From contig CALUSQ010000003.1 in the NCBI GenBank assembly GCA_944323475.1, positions 62,001-126,000 on the forward strand: DNA of 64,000 nt. Direction: 5' to 3'. The position numbers and the translations under genes are program-made. Positions 9,717 through 17,142 of the stretch are shown piece after piece (positions within the stretch are counted from its first letter, which is position 1; each line of letters begins with the position of its first letter). The DNA comes from Candidatus Gastranaerophilales bacterium (lineage in GTDB: Bacteria; Cyanobacteriota; Vampirovibrionia; Gastranaerophilales; Gastranaerophilaceae). Below the pieces are notes generated by a model. It ran no database searches, had not been told where the DNA came from, and saw only the letters and a program-made list of their open reading frames with translations.

Positions 9717-10949
9717 TTGCAGACAAGGGAAGAGAACACAATATCAAAATCCGTTTTTTCAAATCAGTTAGAGCTGACTTATGACTGGTTTGACAAAAAT
9801 TTTCAAAAAATAGTCTCAGAATCTTTCAATGATTTCTGGACAAAAAAAGCTGATGTAAAGTTGATTTCTATAAGTGAAAATACAAATTTTCTTGCGCAAA
9901 ATGAAGAGTTTTTTGTCACAAAAATTCGTTTAAATAAAGAATTATCCGTATTTGTAAGATTGTCAAAAGAACTTGTTCAAAATTTACTTGAAAAAGTTCT
10001 TGGAACAAATGGAAAAAAATTTAATATAGAAAAAATATCCGAACTTGAAGCAAAAATCCTAACCGGATTCGACAACTTTTTATACAAAAACTTCTCTTAC
10101 CTTATAAAACAAGGTAATGAACTTCCTTCAAACAACATGAACTATAATGAATGTAATCTGACATTCTTCCTTAGAGACGGACTTTTTTCTCTCGGAAAAA
10201 TGGTGATAAAAATACCTGTAGTTGCACTCACCCCACCAAAAATTAAACTTAATGAAGAAATTTTTACAATTTCAGATTTTATCAAAACAAAAGCAACAGT
10301 AAACCTTAATGTAGGTCACACAAGAATACGCCTAAATGACTTAAAAAGTCTTGAGAAAGGAGATATCGTTGTTTTAGAAAACAGTAAAGCTTCTAAAATG
10401 ACTCTTATTTATGAAGGCTATAAAACAAACATTAGAGTTGCACCAAACGCAGCAATAATGATTGATTACGATATTGATGAAGAAGGAGTAAACTCCAAAG
10501 GAGAAAAATATATGGGTAATGATATCTACAATATGTGGGATACAATTCAAGTCGAAATCGGCGCTGAATTTGAAAAAGTTAAACTTACACTCGGTGAACT
10601 TAAACAGATCTCCGAAGGGCTGGTAGTAGATATCGGTTCAGTCTATGACAACAAAATTGATTTAAAAGTTGAAGACAAAATTGTTGCCTCAGGCGATTTG
10701 GTCATTATAAATGATAGATACGGGGTAAAAATTAATCAAATTTTCACAGAAGAAAAAAATCAAGCTTCGCAAGATTTACAAAATGCTCATCAAGAAGAAC
10801 AAATAGAAGAAGCATTGCAAGATGACGAAACACCTATGGAAATTGAAGACAAATTTGAAGATATTCCGCAAGAACAACACAATGAAAATGAAATTAATGA
10901 AGAAGACTTTGATTACAGTGATTTTGATGTAGACGAAGAAGATATATAA
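9717..10949 (+). CDS. Flagellar switch/C-ring protein with tandem SpoA domains (FliM/FliN-type)
   Basis: About 410 aa. TTG at 9717 is preferred because AGGGGA lies 6-7 bases upstream; an in-frame TTG at 9699 lacks this. The N-terminal half has weak FliM/CheC-like helices (SKELVQNLLEKVLG, ISELEAKILTGF). Two SpoA (surface-presentation) domains follow at about residues 194-245 and 274-343. The second contains KVKLTLGELKQISEGLVVDI, which is typical of FliN. The C-terminal 60 residues are very acidic. Two SpoA domains in one chain resemble SctQ of type III secretion, or a FliM-FliN fusion. The following fliO-P-Q-R genes favour a flagellar role at the export gate and rotor. Confidence 0.75.
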   Translation: MQTREENTISKSVFSNQLELTYDWFDKNFQKIVSESFNDFWTKKADVKLISISENTNFLAQNEEFFVTKIRLNKELSVFVRLSKELVQNLLEKVLGTNGKKFNIEKISELEAKILTGFDNFLYKNFSYLIKQGNELPSNNMNYNECNLTFFLRDGLFSLGKMVIKIPVVALTPPKIKLNEEIFTISDFIKTKATVNLNVGHTRIRLNDLKSLEKGDIVVLENSKASKMTLIYEGYKTNIRVAPNAAIMIDYDIDEEGVNSKGEKYMGNDIYNMWDTIQVEIGAEFEKVKLTLGELKQISEGLVVDIGSVYDNKIDLKVEDKIVASGDLVIINDRYGVKINQIFTEEKNQASQDLQNAHQEEQIEEALQDDETPMEIEDKFEDIPQEQHNENEINEEDFDYSDFDVDEEDI

Positions 10950-10957
10950 GGACAGTT

Positions 10958-11407
10958 ATGACAGGATATTTTATAAATTTCATAGTTTATACAATGGCAA
11001 TGGTTGGTTTATTGTTTTTGTGCCTTATGGTTTACAAAAAAGCAAATCTTAACAACAAATGTTCAAAAAACGCTGAAGAGCTGAGTATTGAAAATGCCCT
11101 CAACCTTTCACAAAGAAAAACCTTATATGTTATTAAAGCAGGGAAAGAAAAATTTCTTATTGCTGCTGATACAGAACGAACTTCATTCCTTGCAAAGCTT
11201 GAAGATAACGAATCAAAAAATAATAAAACAGAATATATGAGTTATTCTTCAATAAAAACAGAACCTGTTATTGAAACAACAAGAAACAAACCTGTTGATT
11301 ATTCAGAAGTTATGAACTCAATAAAAGGAAATACTAACAAAAATGCTCCGGTGATGAAAGAAATGTTGAGAAAACTTTCTGAACCGATACTCAAAGAAAA
11401 TAAATAA
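10958..11407 (+). CDS. fliO: FliO-like flagellar biosynthesis membrane protein
   Basis: 149 aa: one N-terminal membrane segment (about residues 5-25) followed by a cytoplasmic domain. Its LSQRKTLYVIKAGKEKFLIAA pattern matches the FliO core, where a short beta-rich domain reads roughly G.kk.l.lv.vgg..lll. FliO aids assembly of the FliP-Q-R export gate and is absent from injectisomes, which argues for a flagellum here. It starts 8 bp after the SpoA gene and 24 bp before fliP. The tail is polar and of unknown role. FliO is poorly conserved, so the call rests on position as well as sequence. Confidence 0.7.
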   Translation: MTGYFINFIVYTMAMVGLLFLCLMVYKKANLNNKCSKNAEELSIENALNLSQRKTLYVIKAGKEKFLIAADTERTSFLAKLEDNESKNNKTEYMSYSSIKTEPVIETTRNKPVDYSEVMNSIKGNTNKNAPVMKEMLRKLSEPILKENK

Positions 11408-11431
11408 AAAATCTTAAAGGAATGAATAAAA

Positions 11432-12073
11432 ATGGATAGTGTATTAAAAGACTTAAATCCGGTTTTGCAAATGTTGCTGGTAATGACAGTTTTCTCTATG
11501 CTGCCATTCTTTTTTACCTGCATGACTAGTTTTTTAAGATATACAATAGTTTTTTCAATGCTTAAACAAGCCCTTGGTACACAACAAGTACCACCAGGGA
11601 TTGTTTTAGTCGGTTTATCAATGATTTTGACTATTTATACAATGAGTCCCGTATTTTCAAAAATGTGGGAAATGGGTTCTGTACCATATCAAAAAAACGG
11701 TGACATAGTTGCTGCAATGACAGAAGGTTCAAAACCTTTAAAAGAATTCATGATGAAACAAACAAGACAACAAGATATGACATTTTTTATCCAACTATCA
11801 GGAGCACCAAAGCCAAAATCACCGGAAGACATTACTATATGGCAAGTTGCGCCTGCATATATCATCAGTGAGTTAAAAACAGCTTTTGAAATAGGTTTTG
11901 TCATCTACGTGCCATTTATTGTATTAGACCTTGTTGTTGCAAATGTGCTTTTGGCACTTGGTATGTTTATGCTTTCACCAACAATTATTTCATTACCTTT
12001 TAAATTACTGATATTTATTGCAGTAGACGGGTGGAGCATGATTGTCCATGGTTTAGTAACAAGTTTTAACTAG
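11432..12073 (+). CDS. fliP: Flagellar export gate protein FliP
   Basis: 213 aa, four membrane segments. The signature FLRYTIVFSMLKQALGTQQVPP (about residues 34-55) is diagnostic for the FliP/SctR family. So is the C-terminal block ELKTAFEIGFVIYVPFIVLDLVVAN...ALGMFMLSPT. The protein begins directly at the first membrane helix and lacks the cleavable signal peptide of enterobacterial FliP. FliP forms the core pentamer of the export gate in the inner membrane. The gene sits between fliO and fliQ. Confidence 0.95.
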   Translation: MDSVLKDLNPVLQMLLVMTVFSMLPFFFTCMTSFLRYTIVFSMLKQALGTQQVPPGIVLVGLSMILTIYTMSPVFSKMWEMGSVPYQKNGDIVAAMTEGSKPLKEFMMKQTRQQDMTFFIQLSGAPKPKSPEDITIWQVAPAYIISELKTAFEIGFVIYVPFIVLDLVVANVLLALGMFMLSPTIISLPFKLLIFIAVDGWSMIVHGLVTSFN

Positions 12074-12091
12074 TCAGAATGAGGCAAAAAA

Positions 12092-12586
12092 ATGGAACTA
12101 CTACTTGAATATATGGGAAAAGGCCTTATGGTAATGTTGATGATATCAATGCCCTGCGTACTGGTTGCAGCAGGTGTGGGTCTCGTCGTAGGTATATTAC
12201 AAGCAGTAACTCAAGTTCAAGAACAAACTATTGCCGCTGCACCTAAAATACTTGCAGTATTTCTTGTATTGATGATATTAGGCGTCGGTTATATAAAACT
12301 TTTAACAAATTTACTTTTAGAAGGTTATGCTATGGCATTCAACCAGATACCGGCATCGGAAAGTTACGTTTTATCATCAAATTACCATAAATATACAAGA
12401 CCCTTTAACGACGAATTCAAAAGCGGTTCTGGCAGATTTGATAAGCAGGAAATAGGCGACATAATGCGAAACCCTGGTAAAATTCCGTTTATTGATTACA
12501 ATTCAAAAATCAAACATTATCCATCTGATAGAATGCCAAACCCAACACCCAACTTAATTGAACGTAACGCTATTATGAACAGATAA
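12092..12586 (+). CDS. fliQ: Flagellar export gate protein FliQ with long C-terminal extension
   Basis: 164 aa, compared with about 89 for ordinary FliQ. The first 85 residues form the two-helix FliQ core, with VGLVVGILQAVTQVQEQTI and PKILAVFLVLMILG. The remaining roughly 80 residues are hydrophilic, rich in N, P, S and K, and end LIERNAIMNR. They resemble nothing I recognise. The tail follows the second helix and would face one membrane side as a disordered extension. It lies 18 bp after fliP. Confidence 0.88.
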   Translation: MELLLEYMGKGLMVMLMISMPCVLVAAGVGLVVGILQAVTQVQEQTIAAAPKILAVFLVLMILGVGYIKLLTNLLLEGYAMAFNQIPASESYVLSSNYHKYTRPFNDEFKSGSGRFDKQEIGDIMRNPGKIPFIDYNSKIKHYPSDRMPNPTPNLIERNAIMNR

Positions 12587-12600
12587 CAAAGGATACACAA

Positions 12601-12957
12601 ATGAAAAAAATAATACTAACATTAACAGCCTTATTTTTTGTTCAAATACAATCCTTTGCAGTAGAAAACAACAATATACTAAATCTGCATACAGGAAACT
12701 CTTATATTATTCCCACTCAACAAAGAGCTATTAATCTTCAAAACAGCAACCCAAGGATTGTTACAGTTGAAGCAGATACAGATATCGACAGCTCCGATTC
12801 TTCCCTTTTGATTACTACATACGAAGAAGGTATTGCTTACATTTCTTTTAAACAAAAGAATGAAACTATTACTATAAAAATTTTGATAGACAATAAAGCA
12901 GATGAAGATACAAACATTTTGAAGTTAGATAAACCCGATGAAACGGATAAAAAATAG
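12601..12957 (+). CDS. Small exported protein resembling the pilus/secretin N-terminal domain
   Basis: 118 aa. A signal peptide is clear (MKKIILTLTALFFVQIQSFA). The mature part reads LHTGNSYIIPTQQRAINLQNSNP followed by a beta-rich stretch with EEGIAYISF. This is like the N-terminal domain of CpaC/RcpA-type pilus secretins (a gain-of-order L.G.s..l....i.r....np.i..v pattern). The protein ends before any secretin domain, with a charged tail. Its place between fliQ and fliR, with 3 bp before fliR, implies a periplasmic role linked to the export apparatus or basal body. Function is otherwise unknown. Confidence 0.6.
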   Translation: MKKIILTLTALFFVQIQSFAVENNNILNLHTGNSYIIPTQQRAINLQNSNPRIVTVEADTDIDSSDSSLLITTYEEGIAYISFKQKNETITIKILIDNKADEDTNILKLDKPDETDKK

Positions 12958-12960
12958 TAA

Positions 12961-13743
12961 ATGATTGATACAGTACTTACAGCATTTCCAAAATATTTTC
13001 CTGAAATCAACAGCGCCCTCGGTGCAGGAGTGCTTGTATTTGCAAGGGTAATGGGATTTGTAAGGTTTGCACCTGTTTTAAACAGAAAAGAAATCCCCGG
13101 GCTTATAAAACTTTCATTTGCTTTAATATTAACAATAATACTTATGATGACAGTAGAAACAGGTCCTGCACCTAAAGGTGCATCTCTTGTTTTGGGACTT
13201 ATTCTCAATATAGCAGGTGGAATGATGATTGGTTTTATTGCAAACTGTATAGTCCAAGCAATATCAGCTGCCGGTGATATGATTAACATGCAGATGGGTT
13301 TGTCTTCTGCAATGGTTCTTGACCCTACTGCAGGTGCTCAAGTTTCTATTCTAGGTAATTTTTTTGGTTTGCTTGCTGTAATACTTTTTATCCATATCGG
13401 AGGTATGTATTGGCTCATAAACGCTCTGCACAGAAGTTTTGAGATTTTTCCTGTTTTTGCATCAGCTATACCTATGGATAAACTCATAAACAAAGAATAT
13501 CTTGTAACACTAACATCAAATGTACTCTACGTAGGTCTGCAAATAGCAGCGCCTGTTTTGCTTGCAACACTTGGTCAAGATTTAATCCTTGGTATAATCT
13601 CTAAAACAGCTCCGCAAGTAAACGTTTTTCAATTAAGCTTCCTTTTTAAACCTGTTTTGGGTGCTGCAATATTGCTATGGATTATGCCAATTATTGTAAA
13701 CGTCATTAACGATTATTTTCTGTCTTTTGCAAAAATATTTTAA
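12961..13743 (+). CDS. fliR: Flagellar export gate protein FliR
   Basis: 260 aa integral membrane protein. The FliR/SctT hallmarks are RVMGFVRFAPVLNRKEIPGLIKLSFALILT near residues 28-57, the GGMMIGFIAN segment, and AGDMINMQMGLSSAMVLDPT near 110-130. It closes the FliPQR gate. It is last in the plus-strand operon, and its stop lies 5 bp from the convergent HNH gene. No hairpin terminator was found after it. The usual next genes (flhB, flhA) are not in this window. Confidence 0.95.
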   Translation: MIDTVLTAFPKYFPEINSALGAGVLVFARVMGFVRFAPVLNRKEIPGLIKLSFALILTIILMMTVETGPAPKGASLVLGLILNIAGGMMIGFIANCIVQAISAAGDMINMQMGLSSAMVLDPTAGAQVSILGNFFGLLAVILFIHIGGMYWLINALHRSFEIFPVFASAIPMDKLINKEYLVTLTSNVLYVGLQIAAPVLLATLGQDLILGIISKTAPQVNVFQLSFLFKPVLGAAILLWIMPIIVNVINDYFLSFAKIF

Positions 13744-13748
13744 AAATA

Positions 13749-14255
13749 TTAGGACACCCATTTTTGCCAATAGCATTGTTCATAATAAGAGTATTTTTTC
13801 ATTTCATATTCAAAATACTCTTGAGGTCTGAAAGGTCTGCGCAAAAGTTTCATACCTGCCTCTTTGGGAGTCTTATCCGCTTTATACTGGTTGCACTCTT
13901 TACAGCACGCAACTATATTTTCCCACATATCAGGACCCAAACGGGATTTTGGATAAACGTGATCCAAAGTCAGTTCTGATGCCGGAAATTTTCTTCCGCA
14001 ATACTGACAAGTATATTCATCTCTGACAAACACATTTTCTCTGTTAAAAGGCAGTTCCTTGTATGGAACTGCCACATTATAGTTAAGTTTAATTACTTTA
14101 GGAATATTTGTATTATTAATGTTAATATAATCTTCTATATTTTTTATACTTTCATCACACTCTGCCTTGCCTTTTAACAATAAAACCAATGCTCGCTTCC
14201 AACTGCAAATTCGAAGCGGCTCATTTTCAGAATTCAATAAAAGCACCCGACTCAT
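13749..14255 (-). CDS. HNH endonuclease family protein
   Basis: 168 aa from the internal ATG at 14255; the frame opens 13 codons earlier, but the family begins with (M)SRVLLLN. The zinc/HNH module is complete: CQYCGRKFP, LTLDHVYPKSRLG, W-E-N-I-V-A-C-C and CNQYKADKTP. The H-N-H residues are in these blocks and two CxxC pairs bind zinc. The layout matches the small HNH proteins common in Cyanobacteria and other bacteria. Their role (DNA repair or restriction-like) is unclear. It overlaps nothing and is probably monocistronic. Confidence 0.85.
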   Translation of the reverse strand: MSRVLLLNSENEPLRICSWKRALVLLLKGKAECDESIKNIEDYININNTNIPKVIKLNYNVAVPYKELPFNRENVFVRDEYTCQYCGRKFPASELTLDHVYPKSRLGPDMWENIVACCKECNQYKADKTPKEAGMKLLRRPFRPQEYFEYEMKKYSYYEQCYWQKWVS

Positions 14256-14369
14256 ATTTTCATCTTTCTTATTGTTACACTTGTAGTATACCATATTTTT
14301 AAATAAAAAATAAGTGTATTTTCTTGATTTGTAAACATATATTAAAGCAACTTTAAAACTTCTTGTTGC

Positions 14370-14398
14370 TTGCTATTCAAAGTTCAAACGCTTACAAT
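14370..14398 (+). promoter_or_regulatory. Promoter for the ABC permease gene
   Basis: TTGCTA, 17 bases, then TACAAT (14393-14398). The -10 ends only 7 bases before the ATG at 14406, so the predicted start of transcription coincides with the start codon. There is no ribosome-binding site, which suggests a leaderless mRNA. Confidence 0.5.
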
Positions 14399-14405
14399 TA
14401 TATCT

Positions 14406-15230
14406 ATGAAAAAAACATTGTTAATTTCAGGATATACGATTATTATTCTCGGCGCCATATCAATGATTGCACCATTTTTATGGATGATATTATTGTCATT
14501 CATGAATGACTCGCAAATTTTTTCATTTCCTCCTCAGTTCATACCCAAACCTTTTATTTTAAAAAATTATCAAGAAGTTTTTGCTTCTTTTCATTTATCA
14601 AAATTCTTTTTTAACAGTCTTTTTGTAGCAACAATAACCACAATTTTTCAAGTTTTGTTTTCTTCAATGGCAGGCTACGCTTTTGCCAGAATAAAATTTC
14701 GTGGGATTGATCTTTTGTTTTTTATATTTATCGTGACTATGATGATTCCGCCTCAAGTTAATATCATACCTTTGTTTTTTCTTATGAGAGAGCTTCATTG
14801 GATTGACACTTATCCGGCATTAATATTACCGGGGATATTTGGAGGTTTTGGCGTATTTTTTATGAGGCAATGGTTTAAAAATATGTCTTCAGAAATTGAA
14901 GATGCAGCAAAAATAGATGGTTGCAATTTTTATGAAACATTTTTTAAAATAGCTTTTCCACTAGCTTTGCCGGCAGTTATAACATTGGCTTTGTTTACAT
15001 TTATAACGACCTGGAACAGTTTTATGTGGCCGTTGATAGTAACAAATTCACCAGATATTACAACGCTCCCTGTAGCTCTTGCCGAATTTAAAGGGAGTTT
15101 TAGAGAGATAATAATGTGGGGTGATTTAATGGCTTGTTCTGTAATTTTATCCATGCCTGTAATAATAATTTTTCTTTTAGGCAAAAAATATTTTATAAAT
15201 GACTTACTGGCAGGAGGATTAAAAGAATAA
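14406..15230 (+). CDS. Carbohydrate-type ABC transporter permease (MalG family)
   Basis: 274 aa from ATG 14406. It has six membrane segments and the EAA loop EIEDAAKIDGCNFYETFFKIAFPLALP, which contacts the ATPase. The family is MalG/UgpE. The substrate cannot be told. The partner permease, binding protein and ATPase are not adjacent, so it is an orphan here. The unrelated oppF-type ATPase at 19241 belongs to another class. An in-frame ATG at 14370 lies inside the promoter and is unlikely to be used. Confidence 0.85.
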   Translation: MKKTLLISGYTIIILGAISMIAPFLWMILLSFMNDSQIFSFPPQFIPKPFILKNYQEVFASFHLSKFFFNSLFVATITTIFQVLFSSMAGYAFARIKFRGIDLLFFIFIVTMMIPPQVNIIPLFFLMRELHWIDTYPALILPGIFGGFGVFFMRQWFKNMSSEIEDAAKIDGCNFYETFFKIAFPLALPAVITLALFTFITTWNSFMWPLIVTNSPDITTLPVALAEFKGSFREIIMWGDLMACSVILSMPVIIIFLLGKKYFINDLLAGGLKE

Positions 15231-15365
15231 AAGGGAAAAACATATAAAGCATAAATTTTATTAAAAAATACAATTCTCCATGTGGGCAATTATTTTTTCT
15301 AATAAATCGATTTAATATAAATAAACACAATTAGTCGTAAGTCATGAAAAGGAATATAAATCGAG

Positions 15366-16811
15366 ATGACCAATGGGAAAATCTTGATAATTAATGATAG
15401 TCTGATAAATCAAGAGTTGTTGGAAGAAACTCTTGCCACTTTTTTTTATGAAATTATTTCATATTCTAACCCTATAGATGCATTAAAAAAGGAAAAAGAA
15501 ACCAAAGTAGACCTATTAATTATCGATGACATAATATCAGAAAACAATATATTTAATTTCGCAGAAAAATTTCTTCAAGACCATAAAAATACTCCTATAG
15601 TATTTATAAGCGCTTACAACAAAAACGAAGACAAAATAAAAGGCTTTAACCTTGGTTCATATGTTTATATCGAAAAACCATTTGATATAAAAACCCTTCG
15701 TGCGCAAATCCAAAGCATACTAAAAGTAAAATCATTACAAGACAAATTGTTTGAAGAAAAACAAAAATTAGATAATATTTTTGAATTTTCAAGCAACGAG
15801 ATTATACTTACTGATTTAAACTTTAATATAATCTCAAATAATAATAAAATTTTAAACAATAATAAAAATACCGAATCAAATTTATTAAAAATTTTGGGCA
15901 ATGATATCGAACCATATTGCTTAAATGAATTGAAAGATTTTATTAATTCCTCTGAAAACCACTTCCAGTTCCGTTTATTTTTAAAACAAGAAAAATACGT
16001 AAAAACAACAATTTCTAAAGTTAAAACAGATAACAAACTATCTGGTTATATGATAGTAATGGAGGATTTAACTAAAGAAATTGAAAAACAAAATATTATA
16101 AATAATTTTATTGAAATGTTGACACATGACCTAAAAACGCCTGTAAGAGCAGAAAAAAGAGCTTTAAAGCTCTTGTACGAAGGCTGTTTTGGAGAATTAA
16201 ACAAAGAACAACACGAAATTGTACAAGAACTTTTAAACTCTTCAAGATTTATGTTGAGAATGACAGACAATGTGCTTACAAGATATAAAATAGAAAATGG
16301 AGATTGTATAATCAACAAATCTAAAAAATCTATTCTGGATAGTATTCAGTCAAGTATTTATTATTTGCAGTATATGATTGAATCCAAAAATCAAAAAATA
16401 ATTATCCATACAAATTTCAAAAACAATAATGATGAAATTGCTCAATTTGATGAAACAGAAATAAATCGTGTGTTAACAAATATTTTGTCGAATGCATCTG
16501 AGTTTTCGCCACAAAATTCTAATATAGAAATTTTTGTAAACAAAAATGACAAAAATATTTCTGTATCAATAAAAGATTGCGGTTCTGGTATACCCGAAAA
16601 TATTTTAAGCTCAATTTTGCATGAAAAAATTCTATCTCCAAAAAGATTCAAAAAAGTTGGTTCCGGTCTTGGTATATACATTTCCAAAAAGATAATTGAA
16701 GCACATGGCGGGAAAATTGAAATAAAAACCAGTGAAAAAGACGGAACAATTTTTACTTTCTATTTACCTTGTGAAGAATTGCAGAAAAGTGAATATCCAG
16801 TTAGTATTTAA
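15366..16811 (+). CDS. Receiver-histidine kinase hybrid
   Basis: 481 aa, soluble. The N-terminal receiver domain (about 1-120) has the acidic pair, the DLLIIDDI phospho-acceptor region, FISAYN and the YIEKPFD lysine. A divergent PAS-like segment follows (about 125-240). The DHp domain has an intact H-D-L-K-T-P motif near residue 257. The ATP-binding domain has the N box (ILSNASEFSP), the G1 box (KDCGSGIP) and the GSGLGIYISKKI lid. Receiver-first kinases of this type relay signals from another kinase. No dedicated response regulator gene is adjacent. Confidence 0.9.
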   Translation: MTNGKILIINDSLINQELLEETLATFFYEIISYSNPIDALKKEKETKVDLLIIDDIISENNIFNFAEKFLQDHKNTPIVFISAYNKNEDKIKGFNLGSYVYIEKPFDIKTLRAQIQSILKVKSLQDKLFEEKQKLDNIFEFSSNEIILTDLNFNIISNNNKILNNNKNTESNLLKILGNDIEPYCLNELKDFINSSENHFQFRLFLKQEKYVKTTISKVKTDNKLSGYMIVMEDLTKEIEKQNIINNFIEMLTHDLKTPVRAEKRALKLLYEGCFGELNKEQHEIVQELLNSSRFMLRMTDNVLTRYKIENGDCIINKSKKSILDSIQSSIYYLQYMIESKNQKIIIHTNFKNNNDEIAQFDETEINRVLTNILSNASEFSPQNSNIEIFVNKNDKNISVSIKDCGSGIPENILSSILHEKILSPKRFKKVGSGLGIYISKKIIEAHGGKIEIKTSEKDGTIFTFYLPCEELQKSEYPVSI

Positions 16812-16995
16812 GACTATCTTCCTCTTTTAAAATTATAGGGTCATTATAATAAACATAATTTTTTATTACCTGAAATCTTGAAGAAAAAAATGGTCTTAAA
16901 GGTTGTGTCAATTTAATCGACGGACAGTTTTCAAAAACAATGTTGTGATTAAAAATTTTACATTTTTTTTGAATACAATTTTCTTTATTTTGCAT
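16801..16995 (-). CDS. Possible small cysteine-containing protein
   Basis: 64 aa antisense ORF filling the gap after the kinase gene and overlapping its 3' end by 11 bp. It is listed because GGTGA lies 6 bases before the ATG (16995) and the sequence looks protein-like, with aromatic and hydrophobic residues spread evenly. Three cysteines occur in the first 25 residues (NC, KKC, ENC). No family was recognised. It may be spurious. Confidence 0.35.
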   Translation of the reverse strand: MQNKENCIQKKCKIFNHNIVFENCPSIKLTQPLRPFFSSRFQVIKNYVYYNDPIILKEEDSLKY

Positions 16996-17142
16996 AATCT
17001 CTCACCCGTAAAGTTCTAAAATGTGCCTGTGTTTAACATTTAAAATATGATATATATATTGATAAAAATCCTTGCTCTTTTATTGGATTTTGAGGATACT
17101 TAAAAAAGATTTTATAATTTTAAAATCGGACAGAACTGGATT
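16812..17142. other. Intergenic region upstream of lytic transglycosylase
   Basis: 331 bp, AT-rich. Apart from the possible small minus-strand ORF and the promoter at 17090-17118, nothing was seen. Confidence 0.5.
17090..17118 (+). promoter_or_regulatory. Sigma-70-type promoter for the lytic transglycosylase gene
   Basis: TTGAGG, 17 bases, TATAAT (17113-17118). Predicted transcription start is near 17125, about 18 bases before the ATG at 17143. Confidence 0.7.

Noticed and set aside
9717..13743. Operon as a type III injectisome (sctQRST)
   Set aside because: FliO is flagellum-specific, and no injectisome needle, secretin or effector chaperone genes are nearby. The sctQ-like tandem SpoA alone is not enough.
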